Origin: Lachnospiraceae bacterium
GTDB lineage: Bacteria; Bacillota_A; Clostridia; Lachnospirales; Lachnospiraceae
NCBI GenBank assembly: GCA_017960415.1
Contig: JAGCZE010000464.1
Location: forward strand, 1-12,411
Length of the DNA: 12,411 nucleotides
Direction of reading: 5' to 3'
Both the position numbers and the translations under genes were made by a program. Shown piece after piece: positions 1 through 6,798 of the stretch (position 1 is its first letter; each line of letters opens with the position of its first letter). Below the pieces are notes generated by a model. The model made no database searches. It had not been told where the DNA came from and worked only from the letters and a program-made list of their open reading frames with translations.

Positions 1-1
1 A

Positions 2-1027
2 GTTACCGACAACGGCTGCGGACTGGTGATCGGAAGGAATGCATATCTGATCAATGACGGTAATGTAACGATCAAGGAAAAGGATGACAAATCGGCTGAA
101 CCGTCTCTGCTTATCGGAGGCAGGCTGATCAACAATTCAAAGGTTACCAATAACGGCAGCATCGGTTATACGACTGCTTGTATGTACAAAGAGCAGAAGG
201 CATATGCGCTCGATAACGGTTTTTCGGGGAAGAAGTGGACCGGAAAGGGCAGGGAGCTGCTGGGATACATGATCGATCTGCGCGGTCCCGAATATTATGA
301 GGAGTATAAATGCTATGTGGCTTCAGGCAAGACCGTACTTGTGGACGGGTCCGTATATGTGGGTTCGGAACAGCATGAAACGGTATTTTTGCCTGTGGAT
401 TCCAAGGTGAAACTGACTGTGAAGGTGAGCGGTTTCTCTGACAAAACTGTAGAATTTACGACCGCCAAATCCGCTTCGGATTATGTAAATGCCGCTTATA
501 AGAACATAAAATCGGGGTCTGATCCCAACAACTATATCAAGGTTTCTCTGTCAAAGGGAAAGGGCACGGCGGATTCATCCGTGTCAGAGCGTCCATTGGA
601 TATCGGCGACCAGATCATTCTCGGAAATATGTATTATTCGGTCACGACCGCTGATTTGAAGGGCGGAACCGTCTGCTTCGAGCACGGCAATGAGAATGAA
701 AAGAGCCTTACGATTCCCGATACGATCAAGTATCAGGGACGTACCTACAAGGTTACAATGGTAAATTACTGCGGTACTTCGGTGGAATCGGTCACTGTAG
801 GCAAGAATGTGGAATATCTTGACGAGAGTGCTTTTCAGTACTGTGATAAGCTGAAATCGATCAATATCAAAACAAAACTTCTGGAGAACGAAAGCGTCGG
901 AAAGGGTGCATTTGACAAGGTTCCTTCATCCTGCGTGATCACGGTTCCCAAGAAAAAACTGAAGGCTTACAAGAAGCTCTTCCAGGCGGCAGGCCTGAAC
1001 AGCAAGGTTAAAGTGAAAGGAAAATAA
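2..1027 (+). CDS. Secreted/surface leucine-rich-repeat protein, C-terminal part (5' end outside window)
   Basis: The frame is open from the first base, so this is the last 341 residues of a longer protein. A GTG at 26 is in frame but has no ribosome binding site and lies inside a continuous repeat pattern, so it is not the start. The first 60 or so residues alternate short strands with N-G turns (NGCGLVIG, NDGNVTI, NNSKVTNNGSI), resembling a right-handed beta-helix stalk. A middle section (about 80-170) looks like a beta-sandwich. The last 120 residues carry BspA-type (LRR_5) repeats: LTIPDTI, VESVTVGKNVEYLDESAFQYCDKLKSI, then a lysine-rich closing segment (VPKKKLKAYKKL) typical of the ends of Lachnospiraceae LRR proteins. 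No transmembrane segment or LPxTG signal is seen at the C-terminus. The role is probably extracellular binding or adhesion, but no ligand can be named. It converges on the DUF218 gene 19 bases downstream. Confidence 0.8.
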   Translation, partial: VTDNGCGLVIGRNAYLINDGNVTIKEKDDKSAEPSLLIGGRLINNSKVTNNGSIGYTTACMYKEQKAYALDNGFSGKKWTGKGRELLGYMIDLRGPEYYEEYKCYVASGKTVLVDGSVYVGSEQHETVFLPVDSKVKLTVKVSGFSDKTVEFTTAKSASDYVNAAYKNIKSGSDPNNYIKVSLSKGKGTADSSVSERPLDIGDQIILGNMYYSVTTADLKGGTVCFEHGNENEKSLTIPDTIKYQGRTYKVTMVNYCGTSVESVTVGKNVEYLDESAFQYCDKLKSINIKTKLLENESVGKGAFDKVPSSCVITVPKKKLKAYKKLFQAAGLNSKVKVKGK

Positions 1028-1046
1028 AGTATTCCGCAAGGGTTTA

Positions 1047-1784
1047 TTACATATTCCCGAACAGGAAATCCTTGCATACACCGCAGAATTCCCGCAGCAG
1101 GTTGTTTGGAAGGAACAGTAGCGTAGAATCCGCCGCAATACCGCGGACATTACGGATTCCCTGCTTTTTCGCTATATGTATGCTGCGGAACAGATGAAAA
1201 TTATTGGTCAGCACCGCTGCCGAATTGTTTGATGCGTCAAATAATCCGGCGGCGTTTTTCATGTTTCCGGTGGTGTTTACGGACTTATCCTCTTTTATGA
1301 TGCGCTCCGCAGAAATGCCGTTGCGTACGAGATACTCGGCCATTACATCGGCTTCGGGACGAGGCTCGTTAGCCCCTTGCCCGCCCGTAACGATACATTT
1401 GACAGAGGGGTGTGCCTCAAGATACTCCACGGCCTTATCGAGCCTGAATTTCAGCACGGGACTCGGAGAGTCGGTGTATACCTGTGCTCCGGCTACGATC
1501 AGGTAATCAACCGTTTCATCGGTATCATTTCCGAAGTAAGAGAGGATAAGGGCTTCGACTACTATGAACAGGACCAGCAGGGCGAACACCGTGATCCTGA
1601 TGATCAGAAGCGGAATCTTCGGTAAGCTGAAACCGCAGAGCCTTAAGATTCCGACGGTTATGCACAGAACACCGGCAACAGCCCAGATCAGAAAAAACAT
1701 CGATCCGTGTGCACCGAGTCCTAAAGCAATGGTGTAGATGATGAACAGGATACCGAGTATGATGTAAATGTATGATAATATCAC
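1047..1784 (-). CDS. YdcF/SanA-type DUF218 membrane protein
   Basis: A 245-residue protein starting at GTG (1784), with CCGGAGG about 13 bases upstream. Residues 1-84 form about three hydrophobic membrane segments. Residues 92-240 are a DUF218 domain: the opening strand DYLIVAGAQV, the S-P-V-L-x-x-R-L-D-K-A helix (about 106-119), the TGGQG turn (133-137) followed by the conserved E-A pair (144-145), R-I-I-x-E-D-x-S-x-N-T-x-x-N (about 161-174) and TNNFHLFR (193-200). Family members such as YdcF, SanA and ElyC are implicated in cell-envelope biogenesis, and the domain is placed outside the membrane or in the cytoplasm depending on the protein. The enzymatic reaction is not established. It is the second gene of a unit with the VanZ-like gene 69 bases upstream and has no promoter of its own that I could see. 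Family assignment is firm; function is not. Confidence 0.88.
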   Translation of the reverse strand: MILSYIYIILGILFIIYTIALGLGAHGSMFFLIWAVAGVLCITVGILRLCGFSLPKIPLLIIRITVFALLVLFIVVEALILSYFGNDTDETVDYLIVAGAQVYTDSPSPVLKFRLDKAVEYLEAHPSVKCIVTGGQGANEPRPEADVMAEYLVRNGISAERIIKEDKSVNTTGNMKNAAGLFDASNNSAAVLTNNFHLFRSIHIAKKQGIRNVRGIAADSTLLFLPNNLLREFCGVCKDFLFGNM

Positions 1785-1853
1785 TTTATATTTTTAACCT
1801 CCGGTAATAATTGAAACGGCTGTTTTATGCGACAGGGATCACAAAAAATTGTG

Positions 1854-2315
1854 CTATCGGCCGGTACCGGGCTTCCGGCAGGATCTTTTGCTTACAAGAC
1901 CGACCACCCCGAGAGTGATAAGGCAACCTGTTACTACACCCGCAAAATCGACCCACATATCGGCAACGGAACTGCCGCGTCCTTCAACAAATATCTGGAT
2001 AGTTTCGTCGATAAATGCCGCAAAAAGTCCGGACGCCGCCACAACCGCAAAACGTTTGATAAAGCTGTTGAACAGACCGCAAAGTCTTAATGATAAGAGA
2101 GCGGCAAGTATAAAGAATTCCGTAAAATGTGCGGCTTTCCTTACCAGATGTCCGACATTTTCGGCATTTTCGAGAGAAGGTATTATTTTCAGGATAATGT
2201 CCGTAACAAAGCCGCTCTCGCTGGACGAAACACTGGCGGGCATAAAACTGTGTCCGAATATCAGACACAGCCATAGTATGATAAGTATGGAAAAAATATT
2301 TGTTTTGTTTTTCAT
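1854..2315 (-). CDS. VanZ-like family membrane protein
   Basis: A 153-residue protein with ATG at 2315 and an AGGGGG ribosome binding site 7 bases upstream. It shows the VanZ-like signature: an N-terminal membrane helix ending in F-G-H-S-F-M-P (20-26), R-K-A-A-H-F-T-E-F (59-67) at the start of the second helix, D-E-T-I-Q (103-107), G-R-G-S-S-V-x-D (112-119) and a final glycine-rich helix. Four membrane segments are predicted by eye. The family is named after VanZ of enterococcal glycopeptide-resistance elements, which gives low-level teicoplanin resistance. Most chromosomal homologues, including probably this one, have no proven role. It is the first gene of a two-gene unit with the DUF218 gene, transcribed from the promoter at 2337-2365. 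The tail after residue 143 is basic and short. Confidence 0.88.
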   Translation of the reverse strand: MKNKTNIFSILIILWLCLIFGHSFMPASVSSSESGFVTDIILKIIPSLENAENVGHLVRKAAHFTEFFILAALLSLRLCGLFNSFIKRFAVVAASGLFAAFIDETIQIFVEGRGSSVADMWVDFAGVVTGCLITLGVVGLVSKRSCRKPGTGR

Positions 2316-2336
2316 GATCGATCCCCCTAAAGGAAG

Positions 2337-2365
2337 ACTATAACAGATTTTACAGTCCGTAGCAA
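2337..2365 (-). promoter_or_regulatory. Sigma-A type promoter for the VanZ-like/DUF218 pair
   Basis: Read on the minus strand, TTGCTA (2360-2365) and TATAGT (2337-2342) are separated by exactly 17 bases, with TGT directly before the -10 box forming an extended -10. The start of transcription would fall near 2330, giving a leader of about 15 bases to the ATG at 2315, with the AGGGGG ribosome binding site inside it. Assignment rests on sequence match only. Confidence 0.65.
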
Positions 2366-2407
2366 TAAAAAAGACCCGAATGAAAATGGGTTATTCCCTT
2401 GCTTATG

Positions 2408-2416
2408 TGGTATAAT
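2408..2416 (+). promoter_or_regulatory. Extended -10 promoter for the YwaF-like gene
   Basis: TGG followed by a perfect TATAAT (2411-2416) makes an extended -10 element. No good -35 hexamer is found 16-18 bases upstream (the best is GGGTTA at 2388-2393), so the promoter would rely on the TGn motif or on an activator. Transcription would start near 2423, producing a leader of about 100 bases that contains the stem-loop at 2437-2496. Confidence 0.55.
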
Positions 2417-2436
2417 AGAGTTGAAATTTAATAATC

Positions 2437-2496
2437 TGCCGGGGGACTTTCACACTAAAACGGCTTACGGTACTTTTTGGTGACAGTTCCCCGGTA
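2437..2496 (+). promoter_or_regulatory. Long stem-loop in the leader of the YwaF-like gene
   Basis: Bases 2439-2453 (CCGGGGGACTTTCAC) pair with 2480-2494 (GTGACAGTTCCCCGG). Fourteen of 15 positions pair, one of them a G-U wobble, with a single T-C mismatch. Two further pairs (G-U and U-A) extend the base to 2437-2496. The 26-base loop contains two ACGG tetranucleotides. There is no U-run after the stem, so it is not an intrinsic terminator. The AAGGAG ribosome binding site (2506-2511) lies just downstream and is left free. It could be a protein-binding site, an mRNA-stabilising structure or part of an unrecognised riboswitch. I matched it to no known class from memory. Confidence 0.5.
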
Positions 2497-2522
2497 AGGA
2501 AGAATAAGGAGATTGCTGGTCA

Positions 2523-3299
2523 ATGTATGAAAGAATACACGATCTGCTGTGCGACAGAAAGGCGGATGTAACATTTATCTGTTTCGGGAGTTGGCACATT
2601 GGTTACATTATTATGTTTGCCGTTATTTTTGCGGTTATTTTTGCGGCGACGCATAAGAAGAGCAGGGCAGTAAAGGAAAAGACAGTGGATGTCCTGATCG
2701 ATATTGCTTTTGGACTGTATATTCTTGACTTCTTTATGATGCCCTTTGCATATGAGATGATTGTCATCGAGAAGCTGCCTTTCCATATCTGTACGACAAT
2801 GTGTGTGATGTGTTTTTTGAGCCACAGGCTGGAATTTTTGAAGAAATACCGTATACATCTGGCTTTGCTCGGATTCGTATCCAATCTGGTTTATCTGATA
2901 TATCCTGCGGGTGTTATGTGGTATGCGGTCGATCCGCTCTGCTACAGGGTGGTACAGACGCTGGCATTTCACGGAATGATGGCTGTTTTTGGGCTTATTG
3001 CCATTATCTATGACGAAGAAGGGCTTTCCTTTAAAACCTGGTGGCGCAACCTGGTCGTACTGGCAGGAATGACGCTGTGGGCACTCATCGGAAATACACT
3101 GTATAACGGGACTGCGGGGAGCTATTCCCACTTTCACAACTGGTCCTTTGTGGTGGAAGATCCTTTTGGGATGATCGACCGGAGCATTTCGCCGTATATC
3201 ATGCCGTTCCTGAATATTGCGTTATTCTTTGCCGTGGAGATGGTTATATATGTGATATATTATGCATGTACCGGGAGATTTCGAAGGAAAGACGGATAA
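2523..3299 (+). CDS. YwaF-like (TIGR02206-type) integral membrane protein
   Basis: A 258-residue, highly hydrophobic protein with about seven membrane segments. The ATG at 2523 is preceded by AAGGAG (2506-2511) at an 11-base spacing. Recognisable points of the YwaF/TMEM164-like family are the L-P-F-H-I-C motif after the second helix (85-90), a conserved-looking histidine in the central helix (H150), and an N-x-L-Y-N stretch leading into the sixth helix (191-195). The C-terminus is a short basic tail (GRFRRKDG). No enzymatic activity is established for bacterial members. The assignment is from motif memory and the family is loosely conserved, so another small multi-pass membrane family remains possible. 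It appears monocistronic: it has its own promoter and leader, and a GC-rich hairpin lies 50 bases after the stop. Confidence 0.65.
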   Translation: MYERIHDLLCDRKADVTFICFGSWHIGYIIMFAVIFAVIFAATHKKSRAVKEKTVDVLIDIAFGLYILDFFMMPFAYEMIVIEKLPFHICTTMCVMCFLSHRLEFLKKYRIHLALLGFVSNLVYLIYPAGVMWYAVDPLCYRVVQTLAFHGMMAVFGLIAIIYDEEGLSFKTWWRNLVVLAGMTLWALIGNTLYNGTAGSYSHFHNWSFVVEDPFGMIDRSISPYIMPFLNIALFFAVEMVIYVIYYACTGRFRRKDG

Positions 3300-3348
3300 A
3301 GCATTTTCCACACGAAAAACATATGCACAAAATGAACTTTCCATGTGA

Positions 3349-3370
3349 TCTCCGGGCATCCTGCCGGAGA
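3349..3370 (+). other. GC-rich hairpin downstream of the YwaF-like gene, weak terminator candidate
   Basis: TCTCCGG (3349-3355) and CCGGAGA (3364-3370) form a perfect 7-bp stem with an 8-base loop. No T-run follows on either strand (the next bases are CATTTGAGAAAAAAG), so it is not a classical intrinsic terminator. It may mark the 3' end of the upstream transcript by another route. The rest of 3300-3505 is AT-rich. CTGACA (3439-3444) lies 17 bases before TATCAC (3462-3467), and an inverted TGATA-AAA-TATCA sits at 3454-3466. These are possible but weak promoter elements for the LRR gene. Confidence 0.35.
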
Positions 3371-3505
3371 CATTTGAGAAAAAAGATGATCTGACAGATA
3401 ATAATTATGGAAAAGAATAAAAAGGATTAGAATAAAAACTGACACATTTCTGCTGATAAAATATCACATATCATTTTTATAAACAACAGTGGGAGGTGTA
3501 TGAAA

Positions 3506-5536
3506 ATGTTAAGGAAGATAACAATTTTTCTGTGCATATTTATACTGTGTCTGGCGGCTTGCGGGCTCCTTGGAGGAACGCAAACAATATCGGCCGGGAC
3601 AAAATCCGATGAGAACGTGACCGGCCAATCCGGCGTTACATACAGCTTTAACAGTAAATCAGGTGTTCTGACCATATCCGGAACCGGTGATATGCCTGCG
3701 AATATGCAGTTTTGTGATGATAAAAAGATCAAAAAGGTAGTAGTGAAGGAGGGCGTAACGTCTGTATGCGATTACGCATTCCTCGGATGTACGAAATTAA
3801 AGACTCTTTCGCTGCCCGACGGGCTTTTGAGCATCGGTGTGAAGAGCTTCGCAAATACAAATATCAAGAAGCTGGTGATTCCGGCGTCGGTACGCCGGAT
3901 CGGGCAATGCGCGTTCCACAGCTGTAAGCGTCTGAAATGGATCACGATGCCCGGTGATTTTGAGTTCTTCTATGAGGAACATGAGCCCGATGAGTGGGAA
4001 TTCAGGATCGTATCCGCATCTGCTTTCAGCGGATACGCGCCGAAGAAGGTTACATTTACGACACCTCTGAAGCTTGAGAATGTTGCGGCGTTGTCAGCCA
4101 AATATCTGGTTGTGAGCGACGATGATCCGCTTTATTCGAGCGTTAACGGAGCAATATACAGCAAGGACGGGAAGGAGCTGCTCAGGATACCTTCGGAGAG
4201 AACAACCTTCCGGGTTCCCGACGGCGTCGAAAAGATCTATGTCAGCGCTTTCCATTACGGGTGGTATCTGTCCGATGAGGAAGAACAGTTCTGTTGTGCA
4301 AAGCTGAAGAAGCTTTATCTGCCGAAGGGGAAATGCAAGATCGTCGAGAAAATGTATGACGGTGAAAGCTATAACCTTGACGAGCAGGATCTGCAGGTGA
4401 TCGCAAAAGGTACGGATCTGACGGGGCGTGATATTGAATTGCTTACGAAATACTGCTTCAATCCTTATACCCAGGAAGCAAAGAAAGAACCGCTCAAATG
4501 GTTCAATACCGGTTTTAAAGGACTTGTAAAGCTCCTCGACAACGGATGCATGGTCACAAATGACGGACTGGTCCTGAGATATTTCGGCGAAGGCGGCGAT
4601 GTTAAGCTTGATTCGCAGATAAAAGGATTGGGATACAATTCATTTAATTATTTCGCGGTACCGCGTGTATATGATCCGGATCTTCCGGGCGGGATCACTT
4701 CGATCAACATTCCTGATTCGGTTACCTATATCGGGTCCTACGCATTTTACGACCAGAATGCACTTGAAAGCCTTGTTATTCCTGCTTCCGTTACGGAGTT
4801 CGGTGAAGAAGCAGCGGCATATTCGGGCTTAAAGAAGATAGTATTTGAAGAAGGAATAGAAGAGATACCTCAGGCTGTCTGCACAAACTGCGGAAATCTT
4901 GAAACCGTGGTATTACCGAAATCCCTGAAGAAGATCGGCGACTCGGCATTCAGTTACTGCATTTCATTTGATATTGATGAGTACAGCGGTTTCGAGACTC
5001 TGCCGAATCTGACCGAAATAGGCAGCACTGCGTTCTATAACTGCAAAATGAAGAAGTTTGTCATTCCCGAACAGATCACGAAGATCGGTCATGGCGCATT
5101 CTGTCTGAACGGTGATTTCGGGCGCGATCCCGAGGAAGCCGAGATCATCGTCATGGGTGATGCTGAGGGATATGAAATCGGATTTTGCAGCGGGCAGGCT
5201 ATACCTGTATTTGCGAAGGGTCTGAGTCAGGTAAAGCTCGGGATCCGGATATGGACATATTATGATGAACCGAACAAGGCCGGAATGATGATGATCGGAA
5301 GCAGGTGGCAGGCTGTCGGCGGGATTGACGGCTATGAGTATGAAGCTGCAGTAAAAGAGGATTTCAGTGATTCGGTAAAGATCGAAACAACCGAAACCCA
5401 GGGCAAAGTATTCGTAAATGCCGGAAAATCGAAGGTTACGAACCTGTATGCCAGAGTAAGGGCCTACAAGGTTGGCGACAAAGGAAAACGCGAGTATAGT
5501 GAATGGAGCGTTCTTAATCATAACATGGAGGAATGA
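3506..5536 (+). CDS. BspA-like leucine-rich-repeat lipoprotein
   Basis: Two in-frame ATGs occur, at 3500 and 3506. GGAGG (3492-3496) is 3 bases from the first but 9 from the second, so 3506 is preferred (676 residues). The N-terminus is a short basic then hydrophobic signal with an L-A-A-C lipobox (16-19), so the mature protein should be lipid-anchored on the outer face of the membrane. Next come the YSFNSKSGVLTISGTGDM segment typical of the entry to BspA-type proteins, a first LRR_5 block (about 70-140), an S-V-N-G-A-I-Y-S-K-D-G-K-E-L segment (about 210), and a second block (about 395-540) with repeated I-P-x-S-V-x-x-I-x-x-x-A-F. The last 80 residues resemble a fibronectin type III or Ig-like domain ending in Y-S-E-W-S-V. 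The likely role is adhesion or binding of an extracellular ligand; no enzyme motif is seen. It overlaps the next gene by 4 bases if that gene starts at its first ATG. Confidence 0.85.
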   Translation: MLRKITIFLCIFILCLAACGLLGGTQTISAGTKSDENVTGQSGVTYSFNSKSGVLTISGTGDMPANMQFCDDKKIKKVVVKEGVTSVCDYAFLGCTKLKTLSLPDGLLSIGVKSFANTNIKKLVIPASVRRIGQCAFHSCKRLKWITMPGDFEFFYEEHEPDEWEFRIVSASAFSGYAPKKVTFTTPLKLENVAALSAKYLVVSDDDPLYSSVNGAIYSKDGKELLRIPSERTTFRVPDGVEKIYVSAFHYGWYLSDEEEQFCCAKLKKLYLPKGKCKIVEKMYDGESYNLDEQDLQVIAKGTDLTGRDIELLTKYCFNPYTQEAKKEPLKWFNTGFKGLVKLLDNGCMVTNDGLVLRYFGEGGDVKLDSQIKGLGYNSFNYFAVPRVYDPDLPGGITSINIPDSVTYIGSYAFYDQNALESLVIPASVTEFGEEAAAYSGLKKIVFEEGIEEIPQAVCTNCGNLETVVLPKSLKKIGDSAFSYCISFDIDEYSGFETLPNLTEIGSTAFYNCKMKKFVIPEQITKIGHGAFCLNGDFGRDPEEAEIIVMGDAEGYEIGFCSGQAIPVFAKGLSQVKLGIRIWTYYDEPNKAGMMMIGSRWQAVGGIDGYEYEAAVKEDFSDSVKIETTETQGKVFVNAGKSKVTNLYARVRAYKVGDKGKREYSEWSVLNHNMEE

Positions 5537-5538
5537 TC

Positions 5539-6735
5539 GTGAAGAGAAACAGATTCGGTGACAGGGAATGGTATCCGTTGGCTGTAGCCATATGTATCGG
5601 TGTTCTGTTCTATTTTCTGCTGATGCATCTGGATGTGGTATGGACTATCATCAGGAACATTGCATATTTTGTTTATCCTGTTATAGCGGGCGCCATTATA
5701 GCATATCTTATGAATCCGCTTATGAGGCTGCTGGAAAATAAGCCCTTCAGAAAACTGAAATCGGCGACACTCAGGAGAGTGCTGTCACTGATCATTACGA
5801 TTATTGTTATATATACGTTTATTACCGTGATCTTTATCATGCTGATCCCTCAGCTCTACGAAAGTGCAATGACGCTGTACAACAACAAGGACAGCTATAT
5901 GGAGGCGTTATCCGCATGGGTCAGCGAACGGGGCATCGGCTCTGCTCTGTCGAAATATTATGACGGAGTCAACATAAAGACCGGAAGCATCATGGAATTC
6001 GTGATCAGCTATATTTCTGATAACGGCGGATCCATCATGGACAGGCTTTCGACCGTCGGAGGCCATATCGGCGCATGGGTGATCGGTATTGTGTTCTCGG
6101 TTTATTTCCTTGCCGAGAAGGACAAGATATCAAACTTTCTGCTCAGACTGCTCAGGGCCTGCCAGAAGAATGAAGAAAAGAGTTCACATCTGCTCATGCA
6201 CCTGAAGAAGATCGATGCGATCCTGACCAGATATATGATGTTCTCTATCATAGACAGCATTATCATCGGAACTTTGACCGCTATTATTATGGCAGTTTGC
6301 AGAATGCAGTATGTCGGTCTGATCTCGGTGATCGTAGGCGTTACAAACCTGATCCCGACTTTCGGTCCGATGATAGGTGCCGGTGTGGGTGGTTTGATCC
6401 TATTGTTTGTCAATCCCATGCATGCTCTTATTTTCCTGATATTCGCGCTGGGTATACAGACCTTTGACGGATGGGTGCTGAAACCGAAGCTTTTCGGCGA
6501 ATCCTTCGGTATATCGGGCCTCTGGATCCTGGTCGCGATCATAGTCGGAGGCAGGATCTTCGGGGTTCTGGGAATTATTCTGGCGATACCGTTTGTGGCT
6601 ATCGCGGACTACCTGATCAATGATGTATACCTGCCGTACAGAAAGACTAAAAATGTATCGGAAGGTCCGGAGGAGGAAATGTCCGGGTTATCAAAGGAAG
6701 ATAAACAGGAACAAACAACAGGCAAAAATAAATAA
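5539..6735 (+). CDS. AI-2E/PerM-family (UPF0118) membrane transporter
   Basis: About 398 residues. An ATG at 5533 overlaps the previous stop as ATGA, but GGAGG (5527-5531) is only 1 base from it. The GTG at 5539 sits 7 bases from GGAGG and is the better start. Either way translation is coupled to the LRR lipoprotein. Numbered from the ATG, the protein opens with two membrane segments and the family-typical Y-P-V-I-A-G-A-I-I-A-Y-L-M-N-P (48-62). A soluble amphipathic section follows (about 110-175), then the helix block with L-I-P-T-F-G-P-M-I-G-A-G (273-284) and the closing helices through A-I-P-F-V-A-I-A-D-Y (351-360). A charged C-terminal tail of 30-40 residues ends the protein. Members include TqsA, reported to export autoinducer-2, and others tied to ion exchange. 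The substrate of this one cannot be read from sequence. Length is normal for the family (350-400). Confidence 0.92.
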   Translation: MKRNRFGDREWYPLAVAICIGVLFYFLLMHLDVVWTIIRNIAYFVYPVIAGAIIAYLMNPLMRLLENKPFRKLKSATLRRVLSLIITIIVIYTFITVIFIMLIPQLYESAMTLYNNKDSYMEALSAWVSERGIGSALSKYYDGVNIKTGSIMEFVISYISDNGGSIMDRLSTVGGHIGAWVIGIVFSVYFLAEKDKISNFLLRLLRACQKNEEKSSHLLMHLKKIDAILTRYMMFSIIDSIIIGTLTAIIMAVCRMQYVGLISVIVGVTNLIPTFGPMIGAGVGGLILLFVNPMHALIFLIFALGIQTFDGWVLKPKLFGESFGISGLWILVAIIVGGRIFGVLGIILAIPFVAIADYLINDVYLPYRKTKNVSEGPEEEMSGLSKEDKQEQTTGKNK

Positions 6736-6743
6736 AAACAGAC

Positions 6744-6798
6744 AAAAAAAGCTGTCACACCACCGGGAGATCATCCCGGGAATGTGACAGCGTTTTTT
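6744..6798. terminator. Bidirectional intrinsic terminator
   Basis: GCTGTCACA (6751-6759) pairs perfectly with TGTGACAGC (6783-6791), and an inner stem CCGGGA/TCCCGG (6763-6768 with 6774-6779) stacks above a small internal loop. On the plus strand TTTTTT (6793-6798) follows; on the minus strand the AAAAAAA at 6744-6750 becomes a U-run. It therefore serves both the AI-2E-family gene (plus) and the symporter gene (minus). The symporter stop codon (6797-6799) overlaps the T-run. Confidence 0.93.

Noticed and set aside
26..28. GTG as the true start of the first gene
   Set aside because: The frame is open to the window edge with the same repeat pattern upstream, and no ribosome binding site precedes it. 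The gene is truncated by the window.
1204..1625. Plus-strand open frames opposite the DUF218 gene
   Set aside because: They are antisense to conserved DUF218 motifs, with no ribosome binding site or domain.
2367..2391. Minus-strand terminator (ACCC/GGGT stem with a U-run)
   Set aside because: The stem is only 4 bp with a 10-base loop, and no gene ends there. The A-tract lies just upstream of the VanZ-unit promoter and is more likely ordinary AT-rich promoter DNA.
4964..5521. 185-codon open frame on the minus strand inside the LRR lipoprotein gene
   Set aside because: It lies entirely antisense to a well-supported LRR coding region, shows no recognisable domain, and is explained by codon bias of the real gene.
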